Assembly (NCBI RefSeq): GCF_009769165.1
Contig: NZ_CP043476.1
Location: forward strand, 2,115,001 to 2,179,000
Reading direction: 5' to 3'
Origin: Xanthomonas hyacinthi
GTDB lineage: Bacteria > Pseudomonadota > Gammaproteobacteria > Xanthomonadales > Xanthomonadaceae
DNA: 64,000 nucleotides
A program made the position numbers and the translations under genes. The notes under the pieces were generated by a model. It was given only the letters and a program-made list of their open reading frames with translations, was not told the DNA's origin and did no database searches. Positions 49,250-61,000 of this stretch are shown here, piece by piece (the first letter of the stretch is position 1; each line of letters begins with the position of its first letter).

Positions 49250-52200
49250 TTTCTGAGCTGCCTATGCGGCAGTGAACGGGGCTGACTGTCGTTTCCGCAG
49301 TGTGGGGATTTTCTGAGCTGCCTATGCGGCAGTGAACGCGAGGTCTAGAAAGCCCCAGCGCTGGGCATCTTTCTGAGCTGCCTATGCAGCAGTGAACGGC
49401 CAGAGACCAAGCAGTACAACCCCGACAATTTTCTGAGCTGCCTATGCGGCAGTGAACATCCCCGTTCGGCCAAATGGCCCGTGCGATCTTTTCTGAGCTG
49501 CCTATGCGGCAGTGAACGTCTTCTGTCGCTGCCGTTTCCTCGGCGTCTTTTTTTGAGCTGCCTATGCGGCAGTGAACTTGCCAGACGGCATCACAGTCCA
49601 TGCCTTGTATTTCTGAGCTGCCTATGCGGCAGTGAACGTCGCACTACATGCGATCAGACTTCCGGGGTATTTCTGAGCTGCCTATGCGGCAGTGAACGCC
49701 GCCGAGAAGAAGTGGACGCCCGGGCCATGTTTCTGAGCTGCCTATGCGGCAGTGAACTCCCTGGCACCAGTCGAGAAGTATGGCAGCGTTTTCTGAGCTG
49801 CCTATGCGGCAGTGAACTCTTTCAGCAGCGGAATCAGCGTCTGGAAGCTTTTCTGAGCTGCCTATGCGGCAGTGAACTTACTGGACTACACCCTGACCGA
49901 TTGCGGGGTTTTCTGAGCTGCCTATGCGGCAGTGAACGGCAGAAAATACTGCTGATGCCTCCACGCGTTTTTCTGAGCTGCCTATGCGGCAGTGAACACT
50001 CAGGACCAGGACTACATCGCCGGATTTCCATTTCTGAGCTGCCTATGCGGCAGTGAACCCGCCGGGAGGCGTGACCAAGCGACACAGGTATTTCTGAGCT
50101 GCCTATGCGGCAGTGAACATTCTCCGACCAGTCGCATCCCCACTCTTGCGTTTCTGAGCTGCCTATGCGGCAGTGAACATCGCGGCCTACCGCCGGCGGA
50201 TGATCCGCCTTTTCTGAGCTGCCTATGCGGCAGTGAACGAGACGTGTGCGAATCCAACGATCCGCAGGATTTTCTGAGCTGCCTATGCGGCAGTGAACAC
50301 CGCCCACTGGACTCGATACTCGTTACCATCTTTCTGAGCTGCCTATGCGGCAGTGAACCAGTCGCTGGGCCTGCTGACCTTCGCCGTGCTTTTCTGAGCT
50401 GCCTATGCGGCAGTGAACGTGATGCCGCGCACCGACAACAAGCGCGCGATTTTCTGAGCTGCCTATGCGGCAGTGAACCTGTCCGGCCCCGGTGGCGGCC
50501 CAGTCAATGTTTTCTGAGCTGCCTATGCGGCAGTGAACCATCAATCCGCCTTCTTCTCGGCGTCTTTGATTTTCTGAGCTGCCTATGCGGCAGTGAACGG
50601 TTTGGCCTTCGCTGGCCCAAAGCACACGGGTTTCTGAGCTGCCTATGCGGCAGTGAACTACGACACGCCGGAGCAGACCACGCACCTACATTTCTGAGCT
50701 GCCTATGCGGCAGTGAACCGACTGTCCATCCAGTCCTTCACGGTCCGGTATTTCTGAGCTGCCTATGCGGCAGTGAACCATCTCGGAATATTGTCACGCG
50801 CCACCCGGCCTTTCTGAGCTGCCTATGCGGCAGTGAACCTGACCGCGGCGCATGACCTCGACCTGGAAAATTTCTAAGCTGCCTATGCGGCAGTGAACAG
50901 GATATCGACGAGGCCGGCGCCAGGGCGGAGTTTCTGAGCTGCCTATGCGGCAGTGAACCAGTTTTGCTGGTTCCACGGTCGGCACTGCATTTTCTGAGCT
51001 GCCTATGCGGCAGTGAACGGACACGTGATAAGCACCGACGCGGGCGAACATTTCTGAGCTGCCTATGCGGCAGTGAACGCTGCATTCTTGCGCGACGGCG
51101 ATCTTACGAATTTCTGAGCTGCCTATGCGGCAGTGAACATTCAGGACATCGGATGGCGTGGATCTCTCGATTTCTGAGCTGCCTATGCGGCAGTGAACGA
51201 GGCCGACGTGGCCGCCTACGAGCCGGAGCATTTCTGAGCTGCCTATGCGGCAGTGAACGTGTAGGCAATCACCATCAGGTGGCCCAAGTATTTCTGAGCT
51301 GCCTATGCGGCAGTGAACGGCGTCGGTCGTCTCGTGGTAGGCCTGCCACATTTCTGAGCTGCCTATGCGGCAGTGAACCACGCGCGGATCGCGGCCGGTG
51401 CATTGCCGTGTTTCTGAGCTGCCTATGCGGCAGTGAACGATGACGCACCAAGTGAAGGTTTCTGGCATTATTTCTGAGCTGCCTATGCGGCAGTGAACAG
51501 CTGGGGCCGCGTGCTGCTCAGCGACACGACTTTCTGAGCTGCCTATGCGGCAGTGAACCCGTTGATCGACGCGAACGACATTCTGCTCGATTTCTGAGCT
51601 GCCTATGCGGCAGTGAACGACCCAAGCGATCATGTCGCGGATCTCGAAGCTTTCTGAGCTGCCTATGCGGCAGTGAACCCAGCTCTACCACCGGAAGCTC
51701 AGATCAGACATTTCTGAGCTGCCTATGCGGCAGTGAACAAATAGCAACGTGACCTGCCTTCCTACATAGGTTTCTGAGCTGCCTATGCGGCAGTGAACTG
51801 CGCCTCCAACCCCGCCGCCGGCGTTAGGCATTTCTGAGCTGCCTATGCGGCAGTGAACCTTCTTCGCCCGGTCCAGGGCTGCCAGGTACTTTTCTGAGCT
51901 GCCTATGCGGCAGTGAACCTGGCCCTGGAAACCTCCGGCATCACCAAGAGTTTCTGAGCTGCCTATGCGGCAGTGAACGCCTTTCCAATTCCGCCAAGGA
52001 TTCCGCCGATTTTCTGAGCTGCCTATGCGGCAGTGAACGCATCGCCTTACGCCTGCTTGTGCCGTATTCCTTTCTGAGCTGCCTATGCGGCAGTGAACCC
52101 AGACCTACGGCCAGCAGTTCATCGGCAGCGTTTCTGAGCTGCCTATGCGGCAGTGAACGATGGTCGCCTGCGCTACGGCTTGGCCTATAATTTCTGAGCT

Positions 52201-53839
52201 GCCTATGCGGCAGTGAACGGCGACGCCGGAAATCCGGTCCAGCACGTCCGTTTCTGAGCTGCCTATGCGGCAGTGAACGCTGAAAGTGTTGCGCCACTTG
52301 CGTTACAAGTTTTCTGAGCTGCCTATGCGGCAGTGAACCCCGGCAATGCGGAACTTGCTGGACAACGAATTTTCTGAGCTGCCTATGCGGCAGTGAACAA
52401 GATGCTCAATGAGCTGACCGGGATCGCAAATTTCTGAGCTGCCTATGCGGCAGTGAACTGCGCACACATCGACTTTGAACGGTGGCGGCAGTTTCTGAGC
52501 TGCCTATGCGGCAGTGAACTTCTCGGCACGCTCGGACTGCGCGCGGATCTGTTTCTGAGCTGCCTATGCGGCAGTGAACCCCTGCCGTGGGCTGATTCCC
52601 GATACCGCTAGTTTCTGAGCTGCCTATGCGGCAGTGAACCGCCGGTGCGGCCCGTCGCAGCGCTGCCTTGCTTTCTGAGCTGCCTATGCGGCAGTGAACG
52701 AGCGACTACGCGGCATTCTGCTACGATGCGTTTTCTGAGCTGCCTATGCGGCAGTGAACGTCTCTCGGCAGCATAGCCAGCGGGTCGGCTGTTTCTGAGC
52801 TGCCTATGCGGCAGTGAACCCTGGCGAGATGACGGACTACGCCTTCATCGATTTCTGAGCTGCCTATGCGGCAGTGAACAGGATGTCCGCCCAGTTCCAG
52901 GTGCGATAGCCTTTCTGAGCTGCCTATGCGGCAGTGAACGAGCAACGGCGCGCGTCGATCGCCGCTGCGGTTTTCTGAGCTGCCTATGCGGCAGTGAACG
53001 GCGCGCACGACCGAATGAGCAAGCTGCGGTTTTTCTGAGCTGCCTATGCGGCAGTGAACGAGCGTGTCGTCGTCCTCCATCGCCGCAAGCTTTTCTGAGC
53101 TGCCTATGCGGCAGTGAACTCGTTTTGTTCTGCGATGAAGCGCAGCGCATCTTTCTGAGCTGCCTATGCGGCAGTGAACGGCCGAGCCGCGCCCCCCTCG
53201 TGCAATCTTGTTTTCTGAGCTGCCTATGCGGCAGTGAACCCCGCTTCGCGTTGCTCGCAGACAATAGGTGTTTTCTGAGCTGCCTATGCGGCAGTGAACG
53301 ACGAACAAGCCCTGTCCGCCCTGCGCGCTGATTTCTGAGCTGCCTATGCGGCAGTGAACCTAGTGGGCCTGGTGTTCCTGCATCCGGACAGTTTCTGAGC
53401 TGCCTATGCGGCAGTGAACAAGGAGGGCAAGACCTACGCGCAGCTCTACGTTTTCTGAGCTGCCTATGCGGCAGTGAACCCCTCGCCAAGAATGAAAACG
53501 ACGAACAAACTTTTCTGAGCTGCCTATGCGGCAGTGAACATGGGCTGGTCGTGCGGAATGCAGCTGGCGAGTTTCTGAGCTGCCTATGCGGCAGTGAACA
53601 TCAGACGGCGGCAGCCAAGGCCGCCGGTATTTTTCTGAGCTGCCTATGCGGCAGTGAACGAGGGCGTGCTGGACGTGCTGCGCCTGCAGCATTTCTGAGC
53701 TGCCTATGCGGCAGTGAACTCGGCCGGAATAGAAATCATCCTGCGCTACCATTTCTGAGCTGCCTATGCGGCAGTGAACTCCGCCAGCGGCTCATCGTGC
53801 CGCTGCCCTTTTTTCTGAGCTGCCTATGCGGCAGTGAAC
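49250..53839 (-). CRISPR. Type I-F CRISPR array, 77 repeats and 76 spacers
   Basis: A 28-bp repeat recurs every 60 bp. In transcript (minus) sense it begins GTTCACTGCCG and ends AGCTCAGAAA, with the internal CTGCCGCATAGGCAG hairpin cut by Cas6f. Spacers are 32 nt except two of 33 nt (49998-50030 and 52459-52491). Three repeats differ by one base: 49370-49397 (G to A at 49388), 49550-49577 (C to T at 49553) and 50871-50898 (G to A at 50876). The two left-most variants mark that side as the old trailer end; the leader and cas genes are on the right. The array ends three bases from the IS1595-type element. Confidence 0.98.
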
Positions 53840-53887
53840 AAGACCGGCATTCATCCAAGTGCTTGAAAATAATAGTAAACCAAGCTT

Positions 53888-53920
53888 AAAAAAGCCATCC
53901 TCCCTTTTCGAGAGGATGGC
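53888..53920 (-). terminator. Rho-independent terminator of the cas operon inside the leader
   Basis: On the minus strand a perfect 9-bp stem (GCCATCCTC ... GAGGATGGC, 53920-53912 and 53902-53894) with a 9-base loop is followed by TTTTTT at 53893-53888. It lies 50 bp after the cas6f stop and 48 bp before the array, so cas mRNA and pre-crRNA should be separate transcripts. Confidence 0.85.
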
Positions 53921-53923
53921 ATC

Positions 53924-53936
53924 TAAGTGGTTGATT
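53924..53936 (-). promoter_or_regulatory. IHF-type site in the CRISPR leader
   Basis: The minus strand reads AATCAACCACTTA, an exact match to the IHF consensus WATCAANNNNTTR, 85-97 bp from the first repeat. IHF bending of the leader is needed for type I-F spacer integration in other species; function here is inferred. Confidence 0.65.
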
Positions 53937-53969
53937 TTTTGGATATTTTATTGGGGCGCTAAAATAGGG

Positions 53970-54536
53970 TCAGAACCAGGGAACCGTTGCCTCATGGCTA
54001 AGGCCATAGCTGTTGAACGGGCCTCGCCTGGCTTCCTGCAGCATTGGCCCATGCCGAATGAACAAGGGAAAAGCCGCCTGGCCGGTGCTTCGGCTACCGA
54101 GCGTGATGAAGGGAAGCCGAAGTCGCTCGGCCGCCGCATCAGGGAGGCGTTCGGCCGCGGTGTCGGCATCCCAACCATGCCGCCGCATGGCGCGGCGTCG
54201 AAGGCGCGCGGGGCTGCTCTTGGCCTGGACACGCGTCACCTGTCGGTGCGAGGTTCCGTCAGGCACCAGGGCAATGCCGGAAATCGACAGATGGTCGCCC
54301 ATGCCCTGGAGCCAGGACGTTGCCATCAATCCCTGCAATGCAGACTCCGTACCGTGCAGGCGCAGATGCGAACCCAGGCTCGGCGCCTTGTCATCGTGGC
54401 CGGGGAAGCTGACGCCTATGTGCGAGGTGCCCAATTCCACCAACCCTCGGTGCAGGCGTGCGTACAAGGCTCCCATGAGGTGATGGGGGGCGATGTCCGG
54501 GTCGGGCCTGAGATGAAGATCGAGATAGTGCTGCAT
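53970..54536 (-). CDS. cas6f: CRISPR pre-crRNA endonuclease Cas6f (Csy4)
   Basis: A 188-residue RNA endonuclease that cuts each repeat at the base of its hairpin and stays bound to the crRNA 3' stem. The catalytic His29 (RLHRGL) and the serine in SRSTGQ (about residue 149) are present, as are the arginine-rich helix RLRRRAMRRHG that holds the hairpin and the C-terminal FIRHGP and VPWF motifs of Csy4. It starts 9 bp after csy3. It is the last cas gene before the leader and terminator. Confidence 0.96.
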   Translation of the reverse strand: MQHYLDLHLRPDPDIAPHHLMGALYARLHRGLVELGTSHIGVSFPGHDDKAPSLGSHLRLHGTESALQGLMATSWLQGMGDHLSISGIALVPDGTSHRQVTRVQAKSSPARLRRRAMRRHGWDADTAAERLPDAAAERLRLPFITLGSRSTGQAAFPLFIRHGPMLQEARRGPFNSYGLSHEATVPWF

Positions 54537-54545
54537 CGTGCCGCC

Positions 54546-55595
54546 TCAGCCTGCGTCGCCGAACACGCCGCCACGGATCAGCGTGGCGATGACGAAATGC
54601 TGCTGTTCCAGGTCCGGTGCCTTGTCCTTGATCACCCAGGCGTCGAGCAGGTTGTAGAAATCCAGCTTCTCCTTCGGTTGACGGTAGGCCTTGCCCTGCG
54701 TGGTGACCGATCCGTAGGGTTCGATGGCGATGGCGCCGTTCTCGTCCACGCCGGGATACCAGGTGTCGATGGTGCGCAAGGCGTTGCCGATCTTCTGCGA
54801 ATGGATCGCCGCCACGGCCTTGTCGCCTTCGCCGACCGCGTAGAGCGTCTTGCTCTTGTCGCCGCGCTCCCGGTTGAGGTTCAGTTCTTGCGACGGGAAT
54901 ACTTCCTGCCCGGCGCCAAGGCGGACGAAGGCGGTGACTTGCAGCAGCACGTGCGAGCGGCCTGCCAACCCGGCGGCGATCAATTCGGCCAGCGCGTGCA
55001 GGTCGTCGGTTTCGCCGGCCGGCGGGGTCAGGGTGCGCAGCGCGTGGTCGTGTGCCTGGAAGCTCCACTGCGCGGCGGCACCGCCGTCACGCAAGTGAGC
55101 CACCTGCACTTCGACCTGCTCGGCGCCGATCCGATTGCGCCACAGGAAACGGCCATTGGCCAGGTTGGCGGCATAGCGCCGGGCCAGCTCGCCGAAGCCG
55201 TGCTGCTGCGCATAGCCGCCGACGGTGGCGAGAAGCTTCTTGCGGTAGTCGCCGTCGTTGCAGGCCGAGGGCTCGCCTGCACCGCCCAGGACGCGCAAGG
55301 TGAACTGCACTTTTAGCGTATCGGCCTCCAGCGGTAGCGCGGCCACGTCCACGGTCTGCAGGTTGGGGTTCTGGATGGCGGCATCGAGCTTGGCCGGGTC
55401 GGTCTGCTCCTTGCTCTTGTCCTTGAGCCGGTTGGAGATGGTGCCGCGCACGGACTTCGCGCGGATCTTCACCGGCTGCCAGTTGCCGGCATCGCTGCGG
55501 CCGTTCCAGCTGCCGGCGAAGAACAGCGCGTCGGAGGGATCGAGCTTGCGCTCGAAAGCGAGGACGGAGGCGGTCTTGAGGGTGTCGTTGGCCAT
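54546..55595 (-). CDS. csy3: Type I-F Cascade backbone protein Csy3 (Cas7f)
   Basis: A 349-residue RRM-fold subunit, present in six copies along the crRNA spacer in type I-F complexes. The N-terminus [20 protein letters not shown] is the family hallmark, followed by a thumb region (about residues 45-110) and conserved QVEVQVAHL and [16 protein letters not shown] motifs. The start at 55595 is the only ATG aligned to the family N-terminus. It lies 29 bp after csy2 and 9 bp before cas6f. Confidence 0.96.
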   Translation of the reverse strand: MANDTLKTASVLAFERKLDPSDALFFAGSWNGRSDAGNWQPVKIRAKSVRGTISNRLKDKSKEQTDPAKLDAAIQNPNLQTVDVAALPLEADTLKVQFTLRVLGGAGEPSACNDGDYRKKLLATVGGYAQQHGFGELARRYAANLANGRFLWRNRIGAEQVEVQVAHLRDGGAAAQWSFQAHDHALRTLTPPAGETDDLHALAELIAAGLAGRSHVLLQVTAFVRLGAGQEVFPSQELNLNRERGDKSKTLYAVGEGDKAVAAIHSQKIGNALRTIDTWYPGVDENGAIAIEPYGSVTTQGKAYRQPKEKLDFYNLLDAWVIKDKAPDLEQQHFVIATLIRGGVFGDAG

Positions 55596-55624
55596 GATGG
55601 ATGATTCCTTGTCGTGATGGGCGA

Positions 55625-56623
55625 TCAATTGAAGTCGTAGTCCGGCAAGCCGGCATCGGTCGCGGGTCGGTAGTCGTTGCGGCAGCGATACAGCCCGGCA
55701 TCGGGCTGGCTGTCGGCGTACCAGAGCAATTGTTGCGGGGAGTGCAGCCGGTGCGGGCTGAGCCATTCGCCGGCCGAGTACAGGCTCTCGACGAAGCGGA
55801 ATGGCGTGCTGGCGTCGCGTGCATTGGCGATGCTGCCGGGCGCATGCAGTTCGCCGAGCGCACCGTAGCCCACCGGGATCGGCACGATCCAGCCTTGGCC
55901 GGTACGGTCGTTGCGCCATTCGCCTTTGCCGCCATCCGGGTCCTGTGCGTGGCGCCAGTTGATGCGCGCCAGCGACAGCCATGCGTCCAGCCGGGTGCTG
56001 TCGGGCGTATGCGTCTGAAGCTCGGCCAGCCGCGTGTCGAGCAGGTCGTCGCGGGCCACCAGTGCGAAGCCGGGCAGCAGGCGCAGGCGCAGTTTGCGGA
56101 ACAGCGCCTGCTGGTCCTCCGGATTGCCGGTCAGGGCCACGACGTGTGGCGGCCGCCGATGGCGTCCGGCGTCGGCTGGCGGCAGTATGCTGCCGCCAGC
56201 CATGCGCATGCCGCCCAGCAGTTCGCCGACGACGGCGGTGTCCGCGGTCTGGGTGGCAGGATCGCGCAACCAGCGTTCGCTGTGCACCGCGAACACCAGG
56301 CTCAGTTCCAGGTGGATGCGGCCTTCCTCGACGATGGCGGCGGTGCCGCCGTCCTTGCCGACCGGGTTGCGGGTGAGCCTGAACGCCTTGACGAAGCCGC
56401 TCTCGGTGACCTGCTCCTGGTGGGCGTGGCAGGCCACGCCGACGGCATTGAAGGCGATGTCCAGTCCGGCCGCGCGCGTCTTGCGTTCCAGCGCCCACAT
56501 CAGGCCCAGGAAGGCGGTGATCGACGGGAAGCCATGGGTGAGCGGGCTGGAGACGGCGTTGGCGTTCTGGACCCGCAGGCGCGGCAGCACCAGCAGATGG
56601 TCGAATGCAGGGCAGGCGCTCAT
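55625..56623 (-). CDS. csy2: Type I-F Cascade subunit Csy2 (Cas5f)
   Basis: A 332-residue Cas5-like protein that, with Csy1, caps the 5' handle end of the crRNA. The opening [25 protein letters not shown] is diagnostic of Csy2, with a second conserved patch in DYDFN at the C-terminus. Its ATG overlaps the csy1 stop (ATGA, 56620-56623), indicating coupled translation and matched stoichiometry. Longer readings upstream lie within csy1 and are not used. Confidence 0.95.
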   Translation of the reverse strand: MSACPAFDHLLVLPRLRVQNANAVSSPLTHGFPSITAFLGLMWALERKTRAAGLDIAFNAVGVACHAHQEQVTESGFVKAFRLTRNPVGKDGGTAAIVEEGRIHLELSLVFAVHSERWLRDPATQTADTAVVGELLGGMRMAGGSILPPADAGRHRRPPHVVALTGNPEDQQALFRKLRLRLLPGFALVARDDLLDTRLAELQTHTPDSTRLDAWLSLARINWRHAQDPDGGKGEWRNDRTGQGWIVPIPVGYGALGELHAPGSIANARDASTPFRFVESLYSAGEWLSPHRLHSPQQLLWYADSQPDAGLYRCRNDYRPATDAGLPDYDFN

Positions 56624-57978
56624 GCTGCGTCTCCTGTCGGTGCACGCCGCCGCAACGGCACCGGCCAGGCCGCATCGACGATGGCCTGCGCGGCCCAATG
56701 CCGGAACTGGTCGTCGCCGAGGCCGGCAATTCCCGCCTCGCGTAGCTGGTCGCTGAGCCAGTTGGCGAAGCGCCCGGCGACCTCGTCGGGCCAGTCGCCG
56801 AAGTCGTAGGCGGCTTTGAAGTCGCGATCCTGCTGCTGCCATTCTGGGTGTTCGGAGTCTTCGCGGTTCGGCAGGTCGATCCGCGCCGGGTCCAGCCATA
56901 GTCGCTCGCACAACGGCAATTCGCAGTTGGGATCGCGCGTCCAGCCAGGCTCGAAGCGGGCGTGGATGGTGCTGGCGAAGTAGGCCAGTTGCAGGCCGAG
57001 CGCTTGTTCGATGGCTTCGCGCGTGTTCCGTGTTTCTTGGTTTTGCGGGGGATTGCTCAGCAGGAAGTCGCCCAACGCCTTGAGCAGATGGCGTACCCCC
57101 TCGAACCAGGCGAAGCGTTCCTGGGCCGACTCCAGGTTGAGCAGGCTGCGCGGGCGCTCGCGCGTCCAGCGCGGCGGCAGCGAGGCCAGCAGGTAGTTCA
57201 CGCCGCCGCGATCGCTGTTGAGCTGGCTGATGTTCTGCGGCTTGGTGCCGCCCAGCTTGCGTGCGACCAGGTGGCGGTAGTCGCGGTAGATGCCGTCGAA
57301 TGGTTGCTTGTCGCGATAGGCCTGTCGCGCCGTCTTGTTACCCTCGCCGAAGCGCGCCTCCCGGATCTCGGCATGCACGGCATGCGCCAGGCTGCTGGAG
57401 AACAACGGCTGCAGCAGGTGGTACTGGGTGTCGTCGGCCGGCGCTTCGCCGGCCAGCCAGTAGATCTGCTTGGCTGCCTCGTGCGAGCTGGGCTGCGGGT
57501 CGCTGCGGACCAGGCTGCCAAACGCGCTCATCCAGTCGGTCGCCACCGCGGCATCGGCATTCAGTGCGTCGCGCAGATCGTCGTCGCCGGCTTGCATCCA
57601 GTCGCGCAGGCGCCGGCCCGCGACTTCCAGCTTGAGGAACTTGAACACGTCCAGTGCCGCGGCGTTGCCGACCACGTCCTCGGCATAGTCCTCGCCGAGG
57701 ACGTGGCTGCCGATCTCGACGTGTCGCGGCAGTGCGGCGGGTGAGACGTGCAGGCTGCTGCCGCGCGCATCGGGGTGGGTGGCCTTGAGCACATGGGTCA
57801 CCGCCTGGATCTGGCCGACCCGGCGCGCCGCATCGGCCAGCCAGGTGCCGTACTCGTACTTGTTGGATGCCGCGTCGGCACCGTCTTCCTTGCCCTTCAG
57901 CTTGGCCTCGCGCCGCGTGTCGATGAATGCGGCGATGGCTGTGCGGAAGGCTTTACCTCTATCGTTCAGTTCTTTCAT
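56620..57978 (-). CDS. csy1: Type I-F Cascade large subunit Csy1 (Cas8f)
   Basis: A 452-residue large subunit that reads the GG/CC PAM and contacts the crRNA 5' end. Conserved segments are [30 protein letters not shown] (here broken in two for length: [11 protein letters not shown], then [13 protein letters not shown]), [17 protein letters not shown] (the most conserved Csy1 motif) and LLASLPPRW. The ATG at 57978 gives the family length; a TTG at 58017 would add 13 residues. It starts 87 bp after cas2-3, a gap that is AT-richer than the rest and could carry a secondary promoter. Confidence 0.95.
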   Translation of the reverse strand: MKELNDRGKAFRTAIAAFIDTRREAKLKGKEDGADAASNKYEYGTWLADAARRVGQIQAVTHVLKATHPDARGSSLHVSPAALPRHVEIGSHVLGEDYAEDVVGNAAALDVFKFLKLEVAGRRLRDWMQAGDDDLRDALNADAAVATDWMSAFGSLVRSDPQPSSHEAAKQIYWLAGEAPADDTQYHLLQPLFSSSLAHAVHAEIREARFGEGNKTARQAYRDKQPFDGIYRDYRHLVARKLGGTKPQNISQLNSDRGGVNYLLASLPPRWTRERPRSLLNLESAQERFAWFEGVRHLLKALGDFLLSNPPQNQETRNTREAIEQALGLQLAYFASTIHARFEPGWTRDPNCELPLCERLWLDPARIDLPNREDSEHPEWQQQDRDFKAAYDFGDWPDEVAGRFANWLSDQLREAGIAGLGDDQFRHWAAQAIVDAAWPVPLRRRAPTGDAA

Positions 57979-58065
57979 TTCCTTCTCTTCCCATAAAATC
58001 GTGTTCCATTGATTCAAAGTGCTGTCGATTAGTGCGGCTGCCTTTTGTCCTCCTTTGATGGATAG

Positions 58066-61000
58066 TTATTTGTATTTTGCGAACCCAAGCCATGGGTGGA
58101 ACATCCACCCTTGCTTGCTCTCCGGCACCTCCACCGTCGCCAGCCGTTCGGCGCAGTGCTGCAGGGAGAGATCGAGGTGCTCGGCCTGCTCGGCGAGCAA
58201 TGCCATGAGGTCGAACTCGCCCCACGGCGCGATACGCGGGCCGGGATTGAGCGGGACGTCATGGCGCTGACTTCGCTCGACGGCGGTGTAGAGCGTCTCA
58301 TCGCGGCGGACGGCGCCTTCCTCAATGCGGTGCAGCACCAGCCTTTCTTCTTCCTCGTCGGGCAGGAGGACCAAGGTGGTCGATGGCATCGGGTCGTCGC
58401 GGAATGGCTGTTGTTGCGGCAGTACGCCGGTCAGCGCGGCCTGCGGGTATTGCCAGGCGCACGCGGCATCCAATGGAAACATGACGGCACTGCGGGCCGA
58501 AGTGGATACGCTGGTGCGAGGTTTGGGTAGCATGCTGTCGGCCATGCGCGCGTGCTCCAGGTCTGCCAGGTGGTGCTGGGGCTGCTGCTTGGCCTGAGGC
58601 AATGGCTGGATACGTGGCAGCGCGGTCAGCGTGGTGTACTCGTCGGCCCGCAGCAACTCGCCGAGCCGGTGCGTTTGCAGCCTGAAGCGTTCCGTGCGCG
58701 CGCCATGGGCCTGCTCGAATCCGGGATGCACGAACGCTGGTGCGTCCTGTCCCATCTGTCGGAAATGGCGCAGGTTGGTGTCGAAGATCAGCACGTTCGG
58801 CGCGGTGCCCGGCGTGCCGCGATGGCGTTGCACGCGCCCGGCGAGCTGGATCAGCGAACGCATCGACGAGGGTTCGGCCACCGCCCAGTCTGCATCCCAG
58901 TCGCGGCCGACTTCGCAGACCGGGCTGGCGAGCACGATGAACAACTGTTGCTGCTCGGGACAGGCGTCCAGCGCGGCGCGGATCGCGGGCAGGCGATAGA
59001 CCGCCAGGCCGTCGCCGCGACGATCGAACGCCGCGTCGAGCTGCTTTTCGATGGCGGAGCGCTGCAGCAACGGGAAGCGCGCGTGGTAGACGCACAGGTG
59101 GATGCGCGTGTCTTCCGGGGCGCCGAGCAGGAACAGCGCCTGTGCCACGTCGAACAACGGATCGATATTGGCCATGCGCACCAGGCCGAAGCTGACGTGC
59201 TTGCCGCTGACCGGATCGGCTTGCGCATGAGCGGCGTGCAGGTCTAGGCAGGCGGTGCGGACGTGCTCTGCGAATTCGGCATGCATCTGCTCGCGCTGGC
59301 GCGCCTGAAGTTGCAGCGGCAGCAGCGCGCCCCGCCGCAGCGGCTCGGCCTTCTGCAGCCGCGTGGCACGCCGGCCGACGAATTGCAGGTGCTGCTGCGC
59401 GAAGGACGCCGCGTCTGGACAGGCGGCCGTCTGCACGCCGAATTCGTCGGCCCACAGGCATGGCACCATCATCGCCGTATCCGCGTTGCCGCCGTCGGCG
59501 CCGCGGTTGCGTTGGTAGTGCATGCGCCCGGCGCGATAGGCCGCATACATTCCTTCGAGCAATGCCGGCGGTAGCGTTGCCGAGGACAGCAGCACGCGCG
59601 TGCCCAGCATTCCGGCCCAGTGCACCAGCCTGGTCAGCGCGGGTAGGTCTTCCAGAGCGTAGTCGTCCAGTTCGTCGAGGATCAAGTCGGCGCTCATCAG
59701 CCGCAGCATCGGCGCGATCTGGCGTCCGGCGCGCAGCGATTCGGTGGCCGGAACCATGTGATCCACGGTGCAGACCAGCATCGGCGCGGACAGCAGCTTG
59801 CGAATTTCCGGGTCGTGCAGCGCGCGCGACAGCAGCGGGTGGTCGGCGGTGGTACCGTCGTACAGCACGTGGCTGTCCTCCTCCAGCAGCGACTGCACAG
59901 ACGCCGAACCACGGGACTCGGCTTTCTGCTGGTAGTAGTCGAACAGCGCCTGGCTGGCCGAGCCGCCTACGCGAATGGCCAGTTCGTCCTCGCGCAAGTG
60001 CAGGTCGGTCTGGTAGCTGCGGCCGGTCTGCAGGGTCAGCGCGCGCAATCCGAGCGCGTAGGTGGCGCGCAGGCCGTGTTGCGGATCGGCCAATGCATAA
60101 AGGATGCGCGCGTTGCCGAGGGTTTTGCCGCAACCGGTGGAGGCCATGTTGACGATGAACGCACCTTGCGCGCGTGCCGCTTCGCGCAGCGCGGTGGCCG
60201 CATCGGCCGCTTTGTCCTGCCAGGCGAAGCGGGGATCGGCACTGCGCTTGCGCAGGCCGCGGTGCTGGGCCAGCCGCGGCAGGTAGCGCTCGAAGCCGGG
60301 CAGGGCATGGGCGATCAGGCCGGCGCTGTGGGCCACGCCGAGCAGGTGTTCGACCAAAGACTGGTTGAGGACCGTGGTGCCGGCCTGGTTGCGTGTGGTG
60401 TTTGCCATCGGACCTGCATCTGTCTGCAGATGCGGCCTGCGTTCGGGAACGGGCTGGTCGTTCTTGTCCAGTCCCAGCCTGGAGTAGGCATGATCGGCCA
60501 GCATCAGGCTGAGTCGCGCCAGGTGCGTCACGTAGGGATTTCCCAGCCATTCGTCGTCGCGGCGCCCGCGCAGTTCGGCCAGGCGCTTCGCCAGGCGCGC
60601 GGCCTGTGCACGCCACGCCGGCGCAGCGACCGGCAAGGGGCCTGCAGGATTCCAATAGGGCTCGATCCTGGCGAGCTCGGTGGGCTGGCGGACCTCGTTC
60701 CAGTCGTGTCCGACCAGCGACAGCGGCGCTTCCAGCCACACGGGATTGAAGCTGCGGGCACGGCGCCCGAGCCAGTCCTGAGCGCCTTTCTCGTCGGCGA
60801 CGGGGACCAACGGCAGGCGATGATGCGTCAGTATCAGCCAGGCGATCGCTGCAGCCAGCGGCGGCAGCTGTTCGAACGGGCGGCCGGGATTGATATCCAG
60901 GCCGTCGCGGCGGTAACGTCCGTTCGCTGTCCAGTTAAGTGTGTCGCTGTCATCCGGGTCGGATAGACGGCGTAACCAGCCCGCATCGTCGTCCTGGCCG

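Larger units (their letters stand above)
53840..53969 (-). promoter_or_regulatory. CRISPR leader
   Basis: 130 AT-rich bases between the cas6f stop and the first repeat, in strong contrast to the surrounding GC-rich DNA. They contain an IHF consensus match (53936-53924), a terminator-like hairpin (53888-53920) and a -10-like TATTAT at 53874-53869. New spacers should be added at 53839. Array transcription would start inside this region, downstream of the hairpin. Confidence 0.75.

Noticed and set aside
49518..50570. Two spacers (49518-49549 and 50539-50570) share CTCGGCGTCTT
   Set aside because: An 11-base match among 76 spacers is about what chance predicts in GC-rich DNA; no longer match was seen.
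49481..53889. Long open frames through the array encoding repeated FLSCLCGSE or VHCRIGSSE units
   Set aside because: They are translations of the CRISPR repeat with a 60-bp period (a multiple of three), not proteins.
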